Positions 1 through 8,253 are shown, numbered from the stretch's first letter. The stretch is 64,000 nt of DNA from Saccharopolyspora dendranthemae (GCF_007829955.1 NZ_VIWX01000003.1:558001-622000); one strand, 5' to 3'. The notes: generated by a model not told the origin, from the sequence alone. Program-made: numbers and translations.

Positions 1-42
1 CTCCAGGTCGCCCACGCGGAGAGCCAGTTGCATGCGAGACAT
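1..42 (-). CDS. CadI/ArsI-type glyoxalase-fold protein, N-terminus only
   Basis: This gene reads leftward off the window edge, so only its first 14 codons (MSRMQLALRVGDLE) are visible. That start matches the N-terminus of the cadmium-induced CadI / organoarsenical lyase ArsI proteins, which belong to the vicinal-oxygen-chelate superfamily and sit in many actinobacterial ars clusters. An AAGGGG ribosome-binding site lies just upstream of the ATG at 42. It is divergent from arsR across an 84-bp gap holding two inverted repeats, so ArsR probably controls both directions. Too little of the protein is present to see metal-binding residues; the call rests on the short N-terminus and the ars context. 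Confidence 0.6.
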   Translation of the reverse strand, partial: MSRMQLALRVGDLE

Positions 43-54
43 CTCAACCCCTTA

Positions 55-72
55 ATTCGATGCCCATCGAAT
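55..72. promoter_or_regulatory. Inverted repeat, probable ArsR operator 1
   Basis: ATTCGATG-CC-CATCGAAT is a perfect 8-bp inverted repeat in the cadI/arsR divergent gap, just upstream of the cadI ribosome-binding site. Its position and symmetry suit a dimeric ArsR/SmtB repressor. Assignment to this ArsR is inferred. Confidence 0.55.
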
Positions 73-103
73 CAGATGGATGCTCGAAGCTTGCGCCCTT
101 GAT

Positions 104-117
104 TTGACGGATGTCAA
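104..117. promoter_or_regulatory. Inverted repeat, probable ArsR operator 2
   Basis: TTGAC-GGAT-GTCAA is a perfect 5-bp inverted repeat ending 9 bases before the arsR ATG. It could be a second operator or overlap the arsR -35 box. The sequence differs from the repeat at 55-72, so the two may serve different promoters. Confidence 0.4.
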
Positions 118-126
118 GATAGAAGC

Positions 127-495
127 ATGTCGAATCAGGAGTCGCCCGTCGATGACGGGGCGCTGTGCTGCTCGCCGGTGATGCGGGAGCCGCTCGATGC
201 CGAGAAGGCGGGGACGCTCTCACGGGTGTTCAAGGCCCTCGGCGAGCCGGTGCGGCTGCGGCTGCTGTCCCTGATCGCCTCGCACGCCGGTGGTGAGGCT
301 TGCGTCTGCGACCTGACGGGAGCGTTCGAGTTGTCGGGGCCGACGATCTCGCACCACCTCAAGGTGTTGCGCGAGGCCGGGGTGATCGAGGGCGAGCGGC
401 GCGGGACCTGGATCTACTACCGCGTCCGCCCGGACACCCTGCGCCTGCTGTCGGACTCGCTGGTTCCCGCTCAGGACGTGGCGGTGACGGCATGA
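127..495 (+). CDS. arsR: ArsR-family arsenite-responsive repressor
   Basis: A 122-residue winged-helix repressor that should hold the ars promoters shut until arsenite binds. The recognition helix lies in the stretch around LSGPTISHHLKVLREAGV, followed by a beta wing (EGERRGTWIYYRV). The cysteines are informative: a CC pair at residues 14-15 and a CVC at 59-61. A Cys15/Cys16/Cys55-type arrangement is known for Corynebacterium glutamicum ArsR1, so a comparable three-thiol As(III) site is likely here. The stop codon overlaps the start of acr3 (ATGA at 492-495), which makes the two translationally coupled. Confidence 0.93.
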   Translation: MSNQESPVDDGALCCSPVMREPLDAEKAGTLSRVFKALGEPVRLRLLSLIASHAGGEACVCDLTGAFELSGPTISHHLKVLREAGVIEGERRGTWIYYRVRPDTLRLLSDSLVPAQDVAVTA

Positions 496-1577
496 CGCAG
501 ACCCAGGGCAACGCCGTCGTGGCGAAGCTGTCCGCCTTGGACCGGTTGTTGCCGGTGTGGATCGGTGCCGCGATGGTCCTCGGGCTCCTGGCCGGCCGAT
601 GGATCCCCGGGCTGGGCTCTGCGCTGGATGCCGTGCAGATCGACGGGGTTTCGCTGCCCATCGCCCTGGGCCTGCTGGTCATGATGTACCCGGTGCTGGC
701 CAAGGTCCGCTACGACCGGCTCGACACCGTCACCGGCGACAAGCGGCTGATGGTCTCCTCGATCGTGCTCAACTGGGTGCTCGGCCCGGCGCTGATGTTC
801 GCGCTGGCCTGGATGTTCCTGCCGGACCTGCCCGAGTACCGGACCGGGCTGATCATCGTCGGCTTGGCGCGCTGCATCGCGATGGTCATCATCTGGAACG
901 ACCTGGCCTGCGGGGACCGTGAGGCTGCGGCCGTGCTGGTCGCGCTCAACTCGGTGTTCCAGGTCATCGCCTTCGCCGGGCTCGGCTGGTTCTACCTCTC
1001 CGCGCTGCCCGGGTGGCTGGGTCTGCCGGTCGCGGGACTGGAGGTCTCGGCCTGGGAGATCGCCAAGAACGTGCTGATCTTCCTCGGCATCCCGCTGCTG
1101 GCCGGATACCTCACCCGCCGCTTCGGCGAGCGCGTGAAGGGCCGCGAGTGGTACGAGTCGCGGTTCCTGCCCCGCATCGGCCCGATCGCCCTCTACGGGC
1201 TGCTGTTCACCATCGTGATCCTCTTCGCGCTGCAGGGAGAGGCGATCACATCGAGCCCGCTGGACGTCGCGCGCATCGCGCTGCCGCTGCTCGTCTACTT
1301 CGCGGTGATGTGGGCCGGATCGTTCGCGCTCGGCAAGGCCATCGGCCTGAACTACGAACGTTCGGCGACCTTGTCGTTCACCGCTGCGGGCAACAACTTC
1401 GAACTGGCCATCGCGGTGGCGATCGCGACCTTCGGCGTCACCAGCGGCCAGGCTCTGGCCGGGGTCGTCGGCCCGCTGATCGAGGTGCCCGTGCTGGTCG
1501 CGCTCGTCTACGTCTCACTCGCCGCACGACGCTGGTTCACGCCCTCCGAGGCCGACCGCGTCGGGGCCAGCGCCTAG
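492..1577 (+). CDS. acr3: ACR3-family arsenite efflux permease
   Basis: A 361-residue integral membrane protein with about ten hydrophobic segments, which exports arsenite using the proton motive force. The family-defining cysteine is in GLARCIAMV (about Cys128), matching the essential cysteine of bacterial ACR3, and a conserved glutamate lies in PLIEVPVLV near the C-terminus. The start chosen is the ATG inside the ATGA overlap with arsR; an upstream extension in the same frame would run through arsR and has no support. A 37-base gap separates it from arsC. Confidence 0.95.
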   Translation: MTQTQGNAVVAKLSALDRLLPVWIGAAMVLGLLAGRWIPGLGSALDAVQIDGVSLPIALGLLVMMYPVLAKVRYDRLDTVTGDKRLMVSSIVLNWVLGPALMFALAWMFLPDLPEYRTGLIIVGLARCIAMVIIWNDLACGDREAAAVLVALNSVFQVIAFAGLGWFYLSALPGWLGLPVAGLEVSAWEIAKNVLIFLGIPLLAGYLTRRFGERVKGREWYESRFLPRIGPIALYGLLFTIVILFALQGEAITSSPLDVARIALPLLVYFAVMWAGSFALGKAIGLNYERSATLSFTAAGNNFELAIAVAIATFGVTSGQALAGVVGPLIEVPVLVALVYVSLAARRWFTPSEADRVGASA

Positions 1578-1614
1578 CCACCACGACGACATCGCCGAGA
1601 ACCAGGGAGCCATC

Positions 1615-2022
1615 GTGTCCGCCATCCCCGAGGTCCTGTTCGTCTGCGTGCACAACGCTGGCCGATCCCAGATGGCTGCTGCCCTGCTGCACCACCACGC
1701 ACAGGGCAAGATCGCCGTGCGCTCCGCCGGATCCGCGCCGGCCGACACGATCAACCCCGCCGTGCTCGAGGTCATGAACGAACTCGACCTCGACCTCTCG
1801 CAGGAGTTCCCGAAGAAGCTCACCACCGACGCGGTCGAAGCCGCCGACGTGGTCATCACCATGGGCTGCGGCGATGCGTGCCCCGTCTTCCCCGGCAAGC
1901 GCTACCTCGACTGGGAACTCATCGATCCCGCGGGGAAGGGCGTCGACGACGTCCGCGAGGTCCGAGACGACATCGACCGGCGCGTCCGAGGTCTCCTGGC
2001 CGAACTCATCCCCGGCGCCTGA
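1615..2022 (+). CDS. arsC: Arsenate reductase of the low-molecular-weight phosphatase fold
   Basis: A 135-residue protein that reduces arsenate to arsenite for export by ACR3. The P-loop CVHNAGRS holds nucleophile Cys11 and Arg17. A second motif, GCGDACP, provides Cys85 and Cys89. Thioredoxin-coupled enzymes such as staphylococcal ArsC use a second and third cysteine in this region, whereas many mycothiol-dependent actinobacterial enzymes form a mixed disulphide with mycothiol. The window encodes mshA, so mycothiol should be available, but the cysteines do not settle which reductant is used. Translation starts at GTG 1615. It is the third gene of arsR-acr3-arsC. Confidence 0.9.
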   Translation: MSAIPEVLFVCVHNAGRSQMAAALLHHHAQGKIAVRSAGSAPADTINPAVLEVMNELDLDLSQEFPKKLTTDAVEAADVVITMGCGDACPVFPGKRYLDWELIDPAGKGVDDVREVRDDIDRRVRGLLAELIPGA

Positions 2023-2341
2023 TCCCGCGAGTTCTGAGGCGACGTGTCCGGTCGTCCCACCGATGAGGACCGTTGGTGATGGACGTTTCCTGTTGTTTCG
2101 GACGGGAAAGCCAGAAGCGCGAGGTCAAAGGTTGCAGCCGTGTGCAGTTGATCACTGTTCGTGGTGAGCATGCGCCCCCTCCAAGGGGGGCTTGGTTGTG
2201 GGGCCGCGTGTGATGGATACCGCCTCGGCTGCCTGGGGACGCTACGGCGCGTTTCCCTCGCCCGTGATCAGCCGTTCGCCAGCGGCGGTCTCTCAGTGGA
2301 GTCGTTCTCCATGGCAAAAGCATGGCGGCGATCTTGAAAGC
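2023..2341. other. Intergenic stretch between arsC and tRNA-Lys
   Basis: No convincing gene was found. The only clear structure is a GC-rich hairpin at about 2174-2191 (GCCCCC paired with GGGGGC) with only a weak T-rich tail. It may end the ars transcript, but it lies 150 bases past the arsC stop. Confidence 0.4.
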
Positions 2342-2372
2342 AAAAAACCCCAGGCCGTTGACCTGGGGTTTT
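2342..2372 (-). terminator. Rho-independent terminator of tRNA-Lys
   Basis: On the minus strand an AAAACCCCAGG arm, a 7-base loop and CCTGGGGTTTTTT form a hairpin ending in a T-tract. It abuts the encoded CCA end of the tRNA gene. Confidence 0.85.
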
Positions 2373-2447
2373 GGTGGGGCGCCAGGGGATCGAACCCTGA
2401 ACCCGCGGATTAAAAGTCCGCTGCTCTGCCAGTTGAGCTAACGCCCC
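2372..2447 (-). tRNA. tRNA-Lys (anticodon TTT)
   Basis: A full cloverleaf reads on the minus strand from 2447. The acceptor strands are GGGGCGU and GCGCCCC, the anticodon loop is CTTTTAA, and the T-loop is GTTCGATCC. The discriminator base is A at 2375 and CCA is encoded in the gene at 2374-2372. Confidence 0.95.
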
Positions 2448-2587
2448 GCGAGCCCAAGGTTACAAGGTCCGGATGATCTTCGTGGCTCGTGGTGGCGGCA
2501 TTTCCCGTCGAGATCACGTCCTGGCACGCTTCGCCGTGCTGCGCGACAGCGCGGGCTTCCGGTCGAACCCGAAGGGCGGACGTGGTC

Positions 2588-3094
2588 ATGACCTACGCGC
2601 ATCGGCTCGCCACGCGTGCGGATCTCCCCGCGATCGTGGACATCTACAACTCGGTGATCCCGGAACGGTCGGCGACCTGCGATTGGGAGCCGATCACGGT
2701 CGCTTCGCGGGAGGCGTGGTTCGCCGAATCCGATCCGGATCGCTACCCGGTGTGGGTCGGCCACGAGCCGGGTTCGCCGACCGTCGTGACCGGCTACGTG
2801 TCGTTGGAACCGTTCCTCAACGGACGGCGCGGGTATGACATCACCGCTGATCTGGCGCTGTACCTGCATCCCGAGCACCGGGGTCGGGGGCAGGGCGAGC
2901 ACCTGCTGGGCCAGGCCGTCGCGCGGGCTCCCGAGCTGGGCTTCCAAACCATCGCGACCACGATCTTCGCCTCGAACGAGCGGAGTCTCCGCCTCTTCCG
3001 GGCCCGCGGTTTCCAGGAGTGGGGGCGTCTGCCCGCGGTCGCTGATCTCGGTGATCGTCTCGAAGACGTCGTGTTCGTGGGGCTCCCGCTCTGA
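2588..3094 (+). CDS. GNAT acetyltransferase, phosphinothricin/bialaphos-resistance type
   Basis: A 168-residue single-domain acetyl-CoA-dependent N-acetyltransferase. The N-terminal RLATRADLPAIVDIYNSVI and the DWEPITV segment resemble the PAT/Bar branch that acetylates phosphinothricin or related small amines. Motif A is LYLHPEHRGRGQGEHLL, giving the R-G-x-G-x-G pyrophosphate loop, and the C-terminal ASNERSLRLFRARGF is the usual motif B region. A ribosome-binding site AAGGGCGG lies upstream of GTG 2582 and ATG 2588; the ATG is preferred because family members start close to it. The true substrate cannot be told from sequence. Confidence 0.85.
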   Translation: MTYAHRLATRADLPAIVDIYNSVIPERSATCDWEPITVASREAWFAESDPDRYPVWVGHEPGSPTVVTGYVSLEPFLNGRRGYDITADLALYLHPEHRGRGQGEHLLGQAVARAPELGFQTIATTIFASNERSLRLFRARGFQEWGRLPAVADLGDRLEDVVFVGLPL

Positions 3095-3228
3095 GGTCGT
3101 CGCGAGTGGGACCGGTTGGGGCAGGGCGTTCGGGTCGTGCGGGTGTTGACCGCGGGTGCCGGGCGGAGAAGGGTTCGGGGTGCGGTCATGGGGGCCGCGT
3201 TCTTCAGGTCGTCGGCATGAGGAGAGCT

Positions 3229-4416
3229 GTGAGCAGGATCCTTGCGACGCACACCGGAAGCCTGATCCGTCCTACCGAGCTCCTGTCGTTCCTGTCCGCG
3301 AAGGCCGGCGGTGCCGCTGTGGACGACGCCGCCTACCAGACCTGCCTGACCGCATCCGTGGACGACGTGGTCCGAAAGCAGGTCGAGGCCGGCGTCGACG
3401 TGGTCGACGACGGCGAGATGGGCAAGGTCAGCTGGATCACCTACCTCTACGAACGGGTCAGCGGCCTGGGGTCGCGGTCGATCGAACTCGAAGGATCGAG
3501 CGTGCTTCCGCCGAGCCGCGACCGGCAGTCGTTCCCCGGTGCCTACGCCGAACTCGACGCGCTCGACGAGGCCGCCACCCGCAAGAGCAACGCCCAGACC
3601 GCCGACCAACCGCCGTCGGCCTGGTACTGCACCGGCCCGCTGCGCTACGACCGGACCGCGATCGACCGCGACATCGCGAACGTGAAAACCGCTGTGGCGC
3701 AGCACGAAGGCGTCGAAGCGTTCCTGCCCGTGGTCGCGCCGGCGAGCGCCTACTGGCTGACCAACGAGCACTACGACTCCGAGGAGGAGTTCGTGTTCGC
3801 GTTGGCCGACGTGCTCAAGCAGGAGTACCGGGCGATCGTCGACAGCGGTCTGCTGCTGCAGGTCGACGACGCCGTGCTGATGCACGAGTGCGACACGATC
3901 CTGGCCGGCGGCGGCTCCTTCGACGACTACCGGCGCTGGGCGGAACTGCGCGTGCGCGCGCTCAACCACGCGCTGGAAGGGCTGCCGGAGGATCGCGTCC
4001 GGTACCACGTGTGCTTCGGCAGCTGGCACGGTCCGCACGCGTTCGACCCACCGCTGCGCGACGTCATCGACCTGATCCTGCAGGTCAACGCCGGTGCTTA
4101 TGCGATGGAGCAGGCGAATCCGCGGCACGAGCACGAGTGGCGCGTGTGGGAGGACGTGAAGCTGCCGGACGGCAAGAAGCTCATCCCCGGCGTGGTCACC
4201 CACCACACCAACGTCGTCGAGCACCCGCAGCTGGTCGCGCAGCGGCTGGTGCGGCTGGCGGGCGTCGTCGGGCGGGACAACGTGCTCGCCGGGACCGACT
4301 GCGGGTTCGCGCAGGGCGCGTTCATCAAGCGGGTGCACGAGGAGATCCAGTGGGCGAAGCTCTCCGCCCTCGCCGAAGGCGCGAAGCTGGCTTCGCAGCA
4401 CCTCTGGAGCCGATGA
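3229..4416 (+). CDS. Stand-alone MetE C-terminal-domain-like methyltransferase (first of two)
   Basis: A 395-residue TIM-barrel protein related to the catalytic half of cobalamin-independent methionine synthase. It starts SRILATHTGSLIRPTELL, the family's entry motif. The zinc-site pattern is kept: HVC in RYHVCFGSWHG, a glutamate in AMEQANPRHEHEW, and a cysteine in AGTDCGFAQG. The N-terminal folate-binding half of true MetE is absent, so a different methyl donor or accessory protein would be needed. The GTG start at 3229 follows GAGGAGAG; ATG 3217 is an alternative. A related protein is encoded at 11476-12597. Confidence 0.82.
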   Translation: MSRILATHTGSLIRPTELLSFLSAKAGGAAVDDAAYQTCLTASVDDVVRKQVEAGVDVVDDGEMGKVSWITYLYERVSGLGSRSIELEGSSVLPPSRDRQSFPGAYAELDALDEAATRKSNAQTADQPPSAWYCTGPLRYDRTAIDRDIANVKTAVAQHEGVEAFLPVVAPASAYWLTNEHYDSEEEFVFALADVLKQEYRAIVDSGLLLQVDDAVLMHECDTILAGGGSFDDYRRWAELRVRALNHALEGLPEDRVRYHVCFGSWHGPHAFDPPLRDVIDLILQVNAGAYAMEQANPRHEHEWRVWEDVKLPDGKKLIPGVVTHHTNVVEHPQLVAQRLVRLAGVVGRDNVLAGTDCGFAQGAFIKRVHEEIQWAKLSALAEGAKLASQHLWSR

Positions 4417-4423
4417 CAGGAGG

Positions 4424-4450
4424 GCGCGCCGGGGTTAGATCCCGGTGCGC
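4424..4450 (+). terminator. Hairpin after the MetE-like gene
   Basis: A 10-bp GC-rich stem (GCGCGCCGGG with CCCGGTGCGC, one G-T pair) lies 8 bases past the stop. It has no T-tract, so it is a probable actinobacterial I-shaped terminator rather than a classical one. Confidence 0.5.
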
Positions 4451-4609
4451 TGCTTCGGGTTTCGAATAGGCTGACGAGATCGGTGCGCGACGTGGGCGGT
4501 CTCCCCTCCCCTGAGTCGTTCTGGGACCACCTCCAGTTGGTCTGTTCCGGTGGCGATGAGTTCCGGAGCGCCGTCGAGTCAGAACAGCCGGGACGAGGAG
4601 GAGGACCAC

Positions 4610-5752
4610 GTGGGATTCGATCAGGCCAGGCTCGCGCGGATGCGCGAGGTGATGGGCGGCTACATCGCCGACGGCACCCTTCCGGGGGCGGTGACCGCGG
4701 TCAGCCGCGGCGGTGAAACGCACATCGACGCGTTCGGATCGTTGTCGATCGGCGGGGAGCCGATGCGCCGCGACACGATCTTCCGCATCGCCTCGATGAC
4801 CAAGCCGATCACCGCCGCGGCCGTGATGACGCTGGTGGAGGAGTGCGTGCTCCGGCTGGACGACCCGGTCGATCCGCTGCTGCCCGAACTGGCCGATCGC
4901 CGCGTGCTGGTCAGCCCGGACGCCCCGCTGTCCGACACCGTTCCCGCTGCTCGGCCGATCACCGCGCGAGACCTGCTGACCTTCACCTTCGGGCTCGGCG
5001 CCGTGCCCGGTGACGTGCCGATCGCGAAGGCGATGCACGAAGCGGGTCTGTCGCCGTCACCGGTCGACCCGGGCATCGCACCCGACGAGTGGATGCGGCG
5101 GCTCGGTGAGCTGCCGCTCGCGCACCAGCCCGGCGAGCAGTGGCTCTACCACACCGGATCGGACGCGCTCGGGGTTCTGATGGCCCGCGCGACCGGCCGC
5201 GAACTCGGAGACGTCCTGCGCGAGCGGATCTTCGAGCCGCTCGGGATGCGCGAGACCGGCTTCTGCACCGCCGCCGAGGACCGCGTCGCCTCCGTCTACA
5301 TGCCCGACGACGGCGTCCTCCTCCCGTACCCCGTATCGCCTTCCGCGCCACCGGATTTCGGATCCGGTGCCGGTGGATTGCTGTCCACGGCTGATGATTT
5401 CCTGACGTTCTACCGGATGCTGCTGGCCGGCGGGACGCACGAGGGCACCCGGATCCTGTCCCGCGCGTCGGTCGAACTGCTCACCACCGACCGCCTCATC
5501 GAGACGCAGAAGCCTTCCGCCGCAGGAGCTCTGCCCGACAACATGGGATGGGCGTTCGGCCAGGGCGTGGTGACACGGCGGATCGGGATGCCCGGAGTCG
5601 GACAGTTCAGCTGGAGCGGCGGATTCGGGACCACGGCGTTCGCCGAACCCGCCGAGGACCTGATCGCGATCCTGCTCACCCAGCGCGCGCTGACCGGTGG
5701 GGCACCGCACTTCCAGGACTTCGAGACCACGACCTACCAGGCCCTGGACTGA
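4610..5752 (+). CDS. Serine beta-lactamase-like hydrolase (class C / esterase EstB family)
   Basis: A 380-residue penicillin-binding-fold serine hydrolase. The nucleophile motif SMTK is at residues 62-65 and the tyrosine motif is LYHTGSD (about Tyr180). The KTG-type third motif is not obvious; FSWSGGFGTTAF probably takes its place, as in carboxylesterases of this family. No signal peptide is visible, which argues for a cytoplasmic esterase or amidase rather than a secreted beta-lactamase. The GTG start at 4610 is preceded by GAGGAGGA at good spacing, which rules out the longer reading from 4550. The stop is only 7 bases from the end of the convergent chorismate mutase gene. Confidence 0.88.
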   Translation: MGFDQARLARMREVMGGYIADGTLPGAVTAVSRGGETHIDAFGSLSIGGEPMRRDTIFRIASMTKPITAAAVMTLVEECVLRLDDPVDPLLPELADRRVLVSPDAPLSDTVPAARPITARDLLTFTFGLGAVPGDVPIAKAMHEAGLSPSPVDPGIAPDEWMRRLGELPLAHQPGEQWLYHTGSDALGVLMARATGRELGDVLRERIFEPLGMRETGFCTAAEDRVASVYMPDDGVLLPYPVSPSAPPDFGSGAGGLLSTADDFLTFYRMLLAGGTHEGTRILSRASVELLTTDRLIETQKPSAAGALPDNMGWAFGQGVVTRRIGMPGVGQFSWSGGFGTTAFAEPAEDLIAILLTQRALTGGAPHFQDFETTTYQALD

Positions 5753-5759
5753 GTCGAGG

Positions 5760-6302
5760 TCAGGAGCAGATCGACGGGATGGCGCGGCCGAGCCCGGCCT
5801 GGTGCAGGACGCCGAGACCGGACGCGGTGTGCGCGTAGGCGCCGAGCAGGTCGCCGGGGCACGAGGGCCCGTCGCGCAGCTCGTCGGTGTCGCGGAGCGC
5901 CAGGAGGATCTCGTCGCCGAGGCGGTCCAGCTCGGGGCGGATCTCGCCGAGGTCGGGACGTTCGGTCGGCTGCTGGTCGGGGTGCGCGGTCCAGTAGGCG
6001 TGCAGCCCGCGCTGCACGAGCTTGCTCGCCTCGATCTGGTCGCGGAAGACCCGCTTCGCCTCCTCGGGATCGAGCCCGAGCTCCGCCGCGTCGGCGGCGA
6101 CCCCGTCGAGCACCTGCTGCTCGCGCTCCGGGTCTTCGATCGGTGAGTCCGTTCCCCACTTGGCAGCCGCCACCTGGTCGGACAGCACGACGCGCTGCGC
6201 GGCCGAACCCACCAGCGGGTCCAGCGCGCCTTCGGCCTGAGCCGGAGCGCCGAGTCCCAGAACAGCCGCCAGCGCAGCACCACCGACGATCAACGGACGC
6301 AT
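5760..6302 (-). CDS. Secreted chorismate mutase (AroQ-gamma type)
   Basis: A 180-residue exported enzyme that converts chorismate to prephenate. Residues 1-23 form a clear signal peptide ending APAQA. The mature part resembles Mycobacterium tuberculosis Rv1885c: VVLSDQVAAAKWGTDSPIEDPEREQQVL, then FRDQIEASKLVQRGLHAYW, with the active-site Arg/Lys/Glu/Gln residues. Two cysteines near the C-terminus (SCPGDLL and PSICS) match the disulphide pair of the mycobacterial protein. The ribosome-binding site AGGAGGGG precedes ATG 6302. No other aromatic-pathway gene is nearby, consistent with an extracellular role that is not understood in this family. Confidence 0.9.
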   Translation of the reverse strand: MRPLIVGGAALAAVLGLGAPAQAEGALDPLVGSAAQRVVLSDQVAAAKWGTDSPIEDPEREQQVLDGVAADAAELGLDPEEAKRVFRDQIEASKLVQRGLHAYWTAHPDQQPTERPDLGEIRPELDRLGDEILLALRDTDELRDGPSCPGDLLGAYAHTASGLGVLHQAGLGRAIPSICS

Positions 6303-6449
6303 CGCAGACCCCTCCTGGAAGATCATTCCTCCCCACTCAACACCCGAATGCCCCGCACGGCAACCAACTTCTCCCGGCCGCACGGGATCGTCATGCCGAG
6401 GTCGTGAGGGTGGGTGGCCGGTGCCGCATGTCCGGTTAGTGTGGGTGTG

Positions 6450-7022
6450 GTGGATTACAGCGCCGATCTCTACCGGATCATCGCCGGATGGGGCGACCTC
6501 TCGCCGGCCTGGGTGAAGGCCGGTGCGCTGGTCGTCACCGACGTGCTGCTGCTCGCGTTCATCCCGGTCGCCGCGTTCGTCTGGTGGCGAGTCGACCGGA
6601 GGTTGCGCGCGATGCTGGCGATCCTGCTCTCGGGCGGGACGACCTGGGTGCTCAACGGTCTGGTCAAGGGCATCTTCGAGCAGCCCCGGCCGTGCAACGT
6701 GCTTCCGGTGCGCACAGTCGAGCACTGCAGCGAGGTCGGGATCTGGTCGCTGCCCAGCGGTCACGCGGCCACAGCAGCGGCGTTCGCGATGACCGTGGCC
6801 GTGCTGTGGCGCAAGAGCATCGCGGTGGTCGCGATCGCGGCGTTGCTGGAGGCGTTCCTGCGGGTGTTCATCGGCGTGCACTACCCGCACGACGTGCTCT
6901 TCGGCCTGCTCTTCGGCTCGCTCATCGGCCTGATCGCCGCCATCGCCGCCAAACCCGGCGCTCGACGGCCGCCTGCGGAAGCGATCGGTGCGGACGTGGA
7001 ACCCACGTCAGCCACGTCCTGA
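6450..7022 (+). CDS. PAP2-family membrane phosphatase
   Basis: A roughly 190-residue polytopic membrane phosphatase with the three PAP2 signature motifs: KGIFEQPRP, LPSGHAA, and a third motif ending RVFIGVHYPHDVLFG with the catalytic His and Asp. Family members dephosphorylate undecaprenyl diphosphate or lipid phosphates at the outer face of the membrane; the BcrC-like role is inferred. Several GTG codons are possible starts (6441, 6447, 6450) and none has a good ribosome-binding site. A TTAGTG -10-like hexamer just upstream suggests a leaderless message. It is divergent from the chorismate mutase gene. Confidence 0.85.
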   Translation: MDYSADLYRIIAGWGDLSPAWVKAGALVVTDVLLLAFIPVAAFVWWRVDRRLRAMLAILLSGGTTWVLNGLVKGIFEQPRPCNVLPVRTVEHCSEVGIWSLPSGHAATAAAFAMTVAVLWRKSIAVVAIAALLEAFLRVFIGVHYPHDVLFGLLFGSLIGLIAAIAAKPGARRPPAEAIGADVEPTSATS

Positions 7023-7101
7023 ACTGCATCTCGGCTTGGACGAGGAGGACCGTCGCTCGCGCGGTCGAGATCGGACTGGCGGCTCTCGCCGCAGGGGCAG
7101 G

Positions 7102-7527
7102 TCAGCCGCGCCGTGTGATCGCGCGAGCGTGGTCGACGACGTCTTGGCACTGCTCGTTCCACTCCGGTGGCAGCCCTTGCCCGTCGCAGCAGGGCGGCTT
7201 GGTTCGTTTGCTGCCGGGAGGCTCGACGCCGGCCAGTGCGTACAACCTCGCGTAGACGTCGAGTGCGGGGGCGTGATCGAGGTGCTGGCCGATGAGAAGG
7301 ACGGTGGCGCGCCGCGGGCTGTGAAAGCTCGCGATCACGCGCCAGTTGTCGCGGAGGTGCTGGACGCAGAGGTGCTCGACTATCGCGCCGGTCATCCGGT
7401 ATCCCATGGCTCGGCACCCATCGTTGCGGATCCGCTCGAGCCAACTGGTGTACGACTTCTCCACGCTGCCGCGCAGACGCTTTCGCTGCTGCTCTGCCTC
7501 ACGGGTCATCATCACGACAACGGGCAT
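7102..7527 (-). CDS. RelE/ParE-like toxin candidate
   Basis: A 141-residue basic protein. The stretch with GAIVEHLCVQHLRDNWRV, then IASFHSPRRATVLLIGQH and YARLYALAGV, has the alternating strand pattern of small RNase/gyrase-targeting toxins such as RelE/HigB, but no residue-level match to a named family can be claimed. It begins 34 bases after the stop of an HTH-type gene in the same direction, the gene order of many antitoxin-first modules. The start ATG 7527 (MPVVVMMTREAEQ) is preferred over a longer reading into the upstream gene. Cysteine-rich ends (KPPCCDG, NEQCQD) are unusual for RelE. Confidence 0.5.
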   Translation of the reverse strand: MPVVVMMTREAEQQRKRLRGSVEKSYTSWLERIRNDGCRAMGYRMTGAIVEHLCVQHLRDNWRVIASFHSPRRATVLLIGQHLDHAPALDVYARLYALAGVEPPGSKRTKPPCCDGQGLPPEWNEQCQDVVDHARAITRRG

Positions 7528-7561
7528 TCGAGCAGAGTGCCACAGGGCACCGACCGAGCGA

Positions 7562-8023
7562 TCAGTACGCCTCGACGACGTCGCCGTCGCGCAGCTGCTG
7601 CAGGCTGCGCGCGAGGTCCTCGCGATCGAGCACGGCCTGGTCCTCGAGGCGGAACCAGATCGCATCGAGCAGGTTGCGGGATTGCCCAGCACTGCGGAGT
7701 TGACGCACCACGTGCCGGACCTGGTGCAAGCGCAACGGGTCGAACCGCCGACGGTGTGAAGTGCCCTCGTCGACCTCGACCAGCAGTCCTTGGTCTGCCC
7801 AGTGAGCGACGGTCTTGCGGTCGACCTCGAGCAGCCTGCTGGCCAGCACCGTCCCCAGCGGGGGCACCTGGCTCAGCATGGAGCTCATGACCGACTGGAT
7901 CTCACGGGCTTGTTCGGGCAACGTCTGCTCGATCACGACGACCTGTTCATCGAGCTTGTCGACGGCGTCGAACGTTGCCTCGACCTTCCGATCGAGATCC
8001 TCGCGGCTGAGCGTGGACGCCAT
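7562..8023 (-). CDS. HTH-type antitoxin or regulator candidate
   Basis: A 153-residue protein. The N-terminal half (LDRKVEATFDAVDKLDEQVVVIEQ) is predicted helical and coiled-coil-like. The central LLEVDRKTVAHWADQGLLVEV followed by HRRRFDPLRL resembles the helix-turn-helix plus wing of MerR/excisionase-type domains. A strong ribosome-binding site GAGGAGGT precedes ATG 8023. It sits immediately upstream of the toxin-like gene, so the most economical reading is an antitoxin with DNA-binding autoregulation. A plain regulator of the downstream gene cannot be excluded. Confidence 0.55.
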   Translation of the reverse strand: MASTLSREDLDRKVEATFDAVDKLDEQVVVIEQTLPEQAREIQSVMSSMLSQVPPLGTVLASRLLEVDRKTVAHWADQGLLVEVDEGTSHRRRFDPLRLHQVRHVVRQLRSAGQSRNLLDAIWFRLEDQAVLDREDLARSLQQLRDGDVVEAY

Positions 8024-8253
8024 GACGCACCTCCTCACGTCGCGATTTCCGACATGCCGACTCCCCCAAAATAGCCCATAACCGGGTAGTTGGACAGCTG
8101 CGTTTGCCGCCTCTGCCCAGTCGCAGCCTCCTGCCGAGCTGCGCGAATCTGCGGAAGAGCGCCGGAGCCGCACGCGTGGTCGATCCATCGAGGAGTGGCG
8201 CACGGGTCCACGGAGCCGCTCAGGTCCCGCCCGCACCGCTCTCGGACCAGCGT

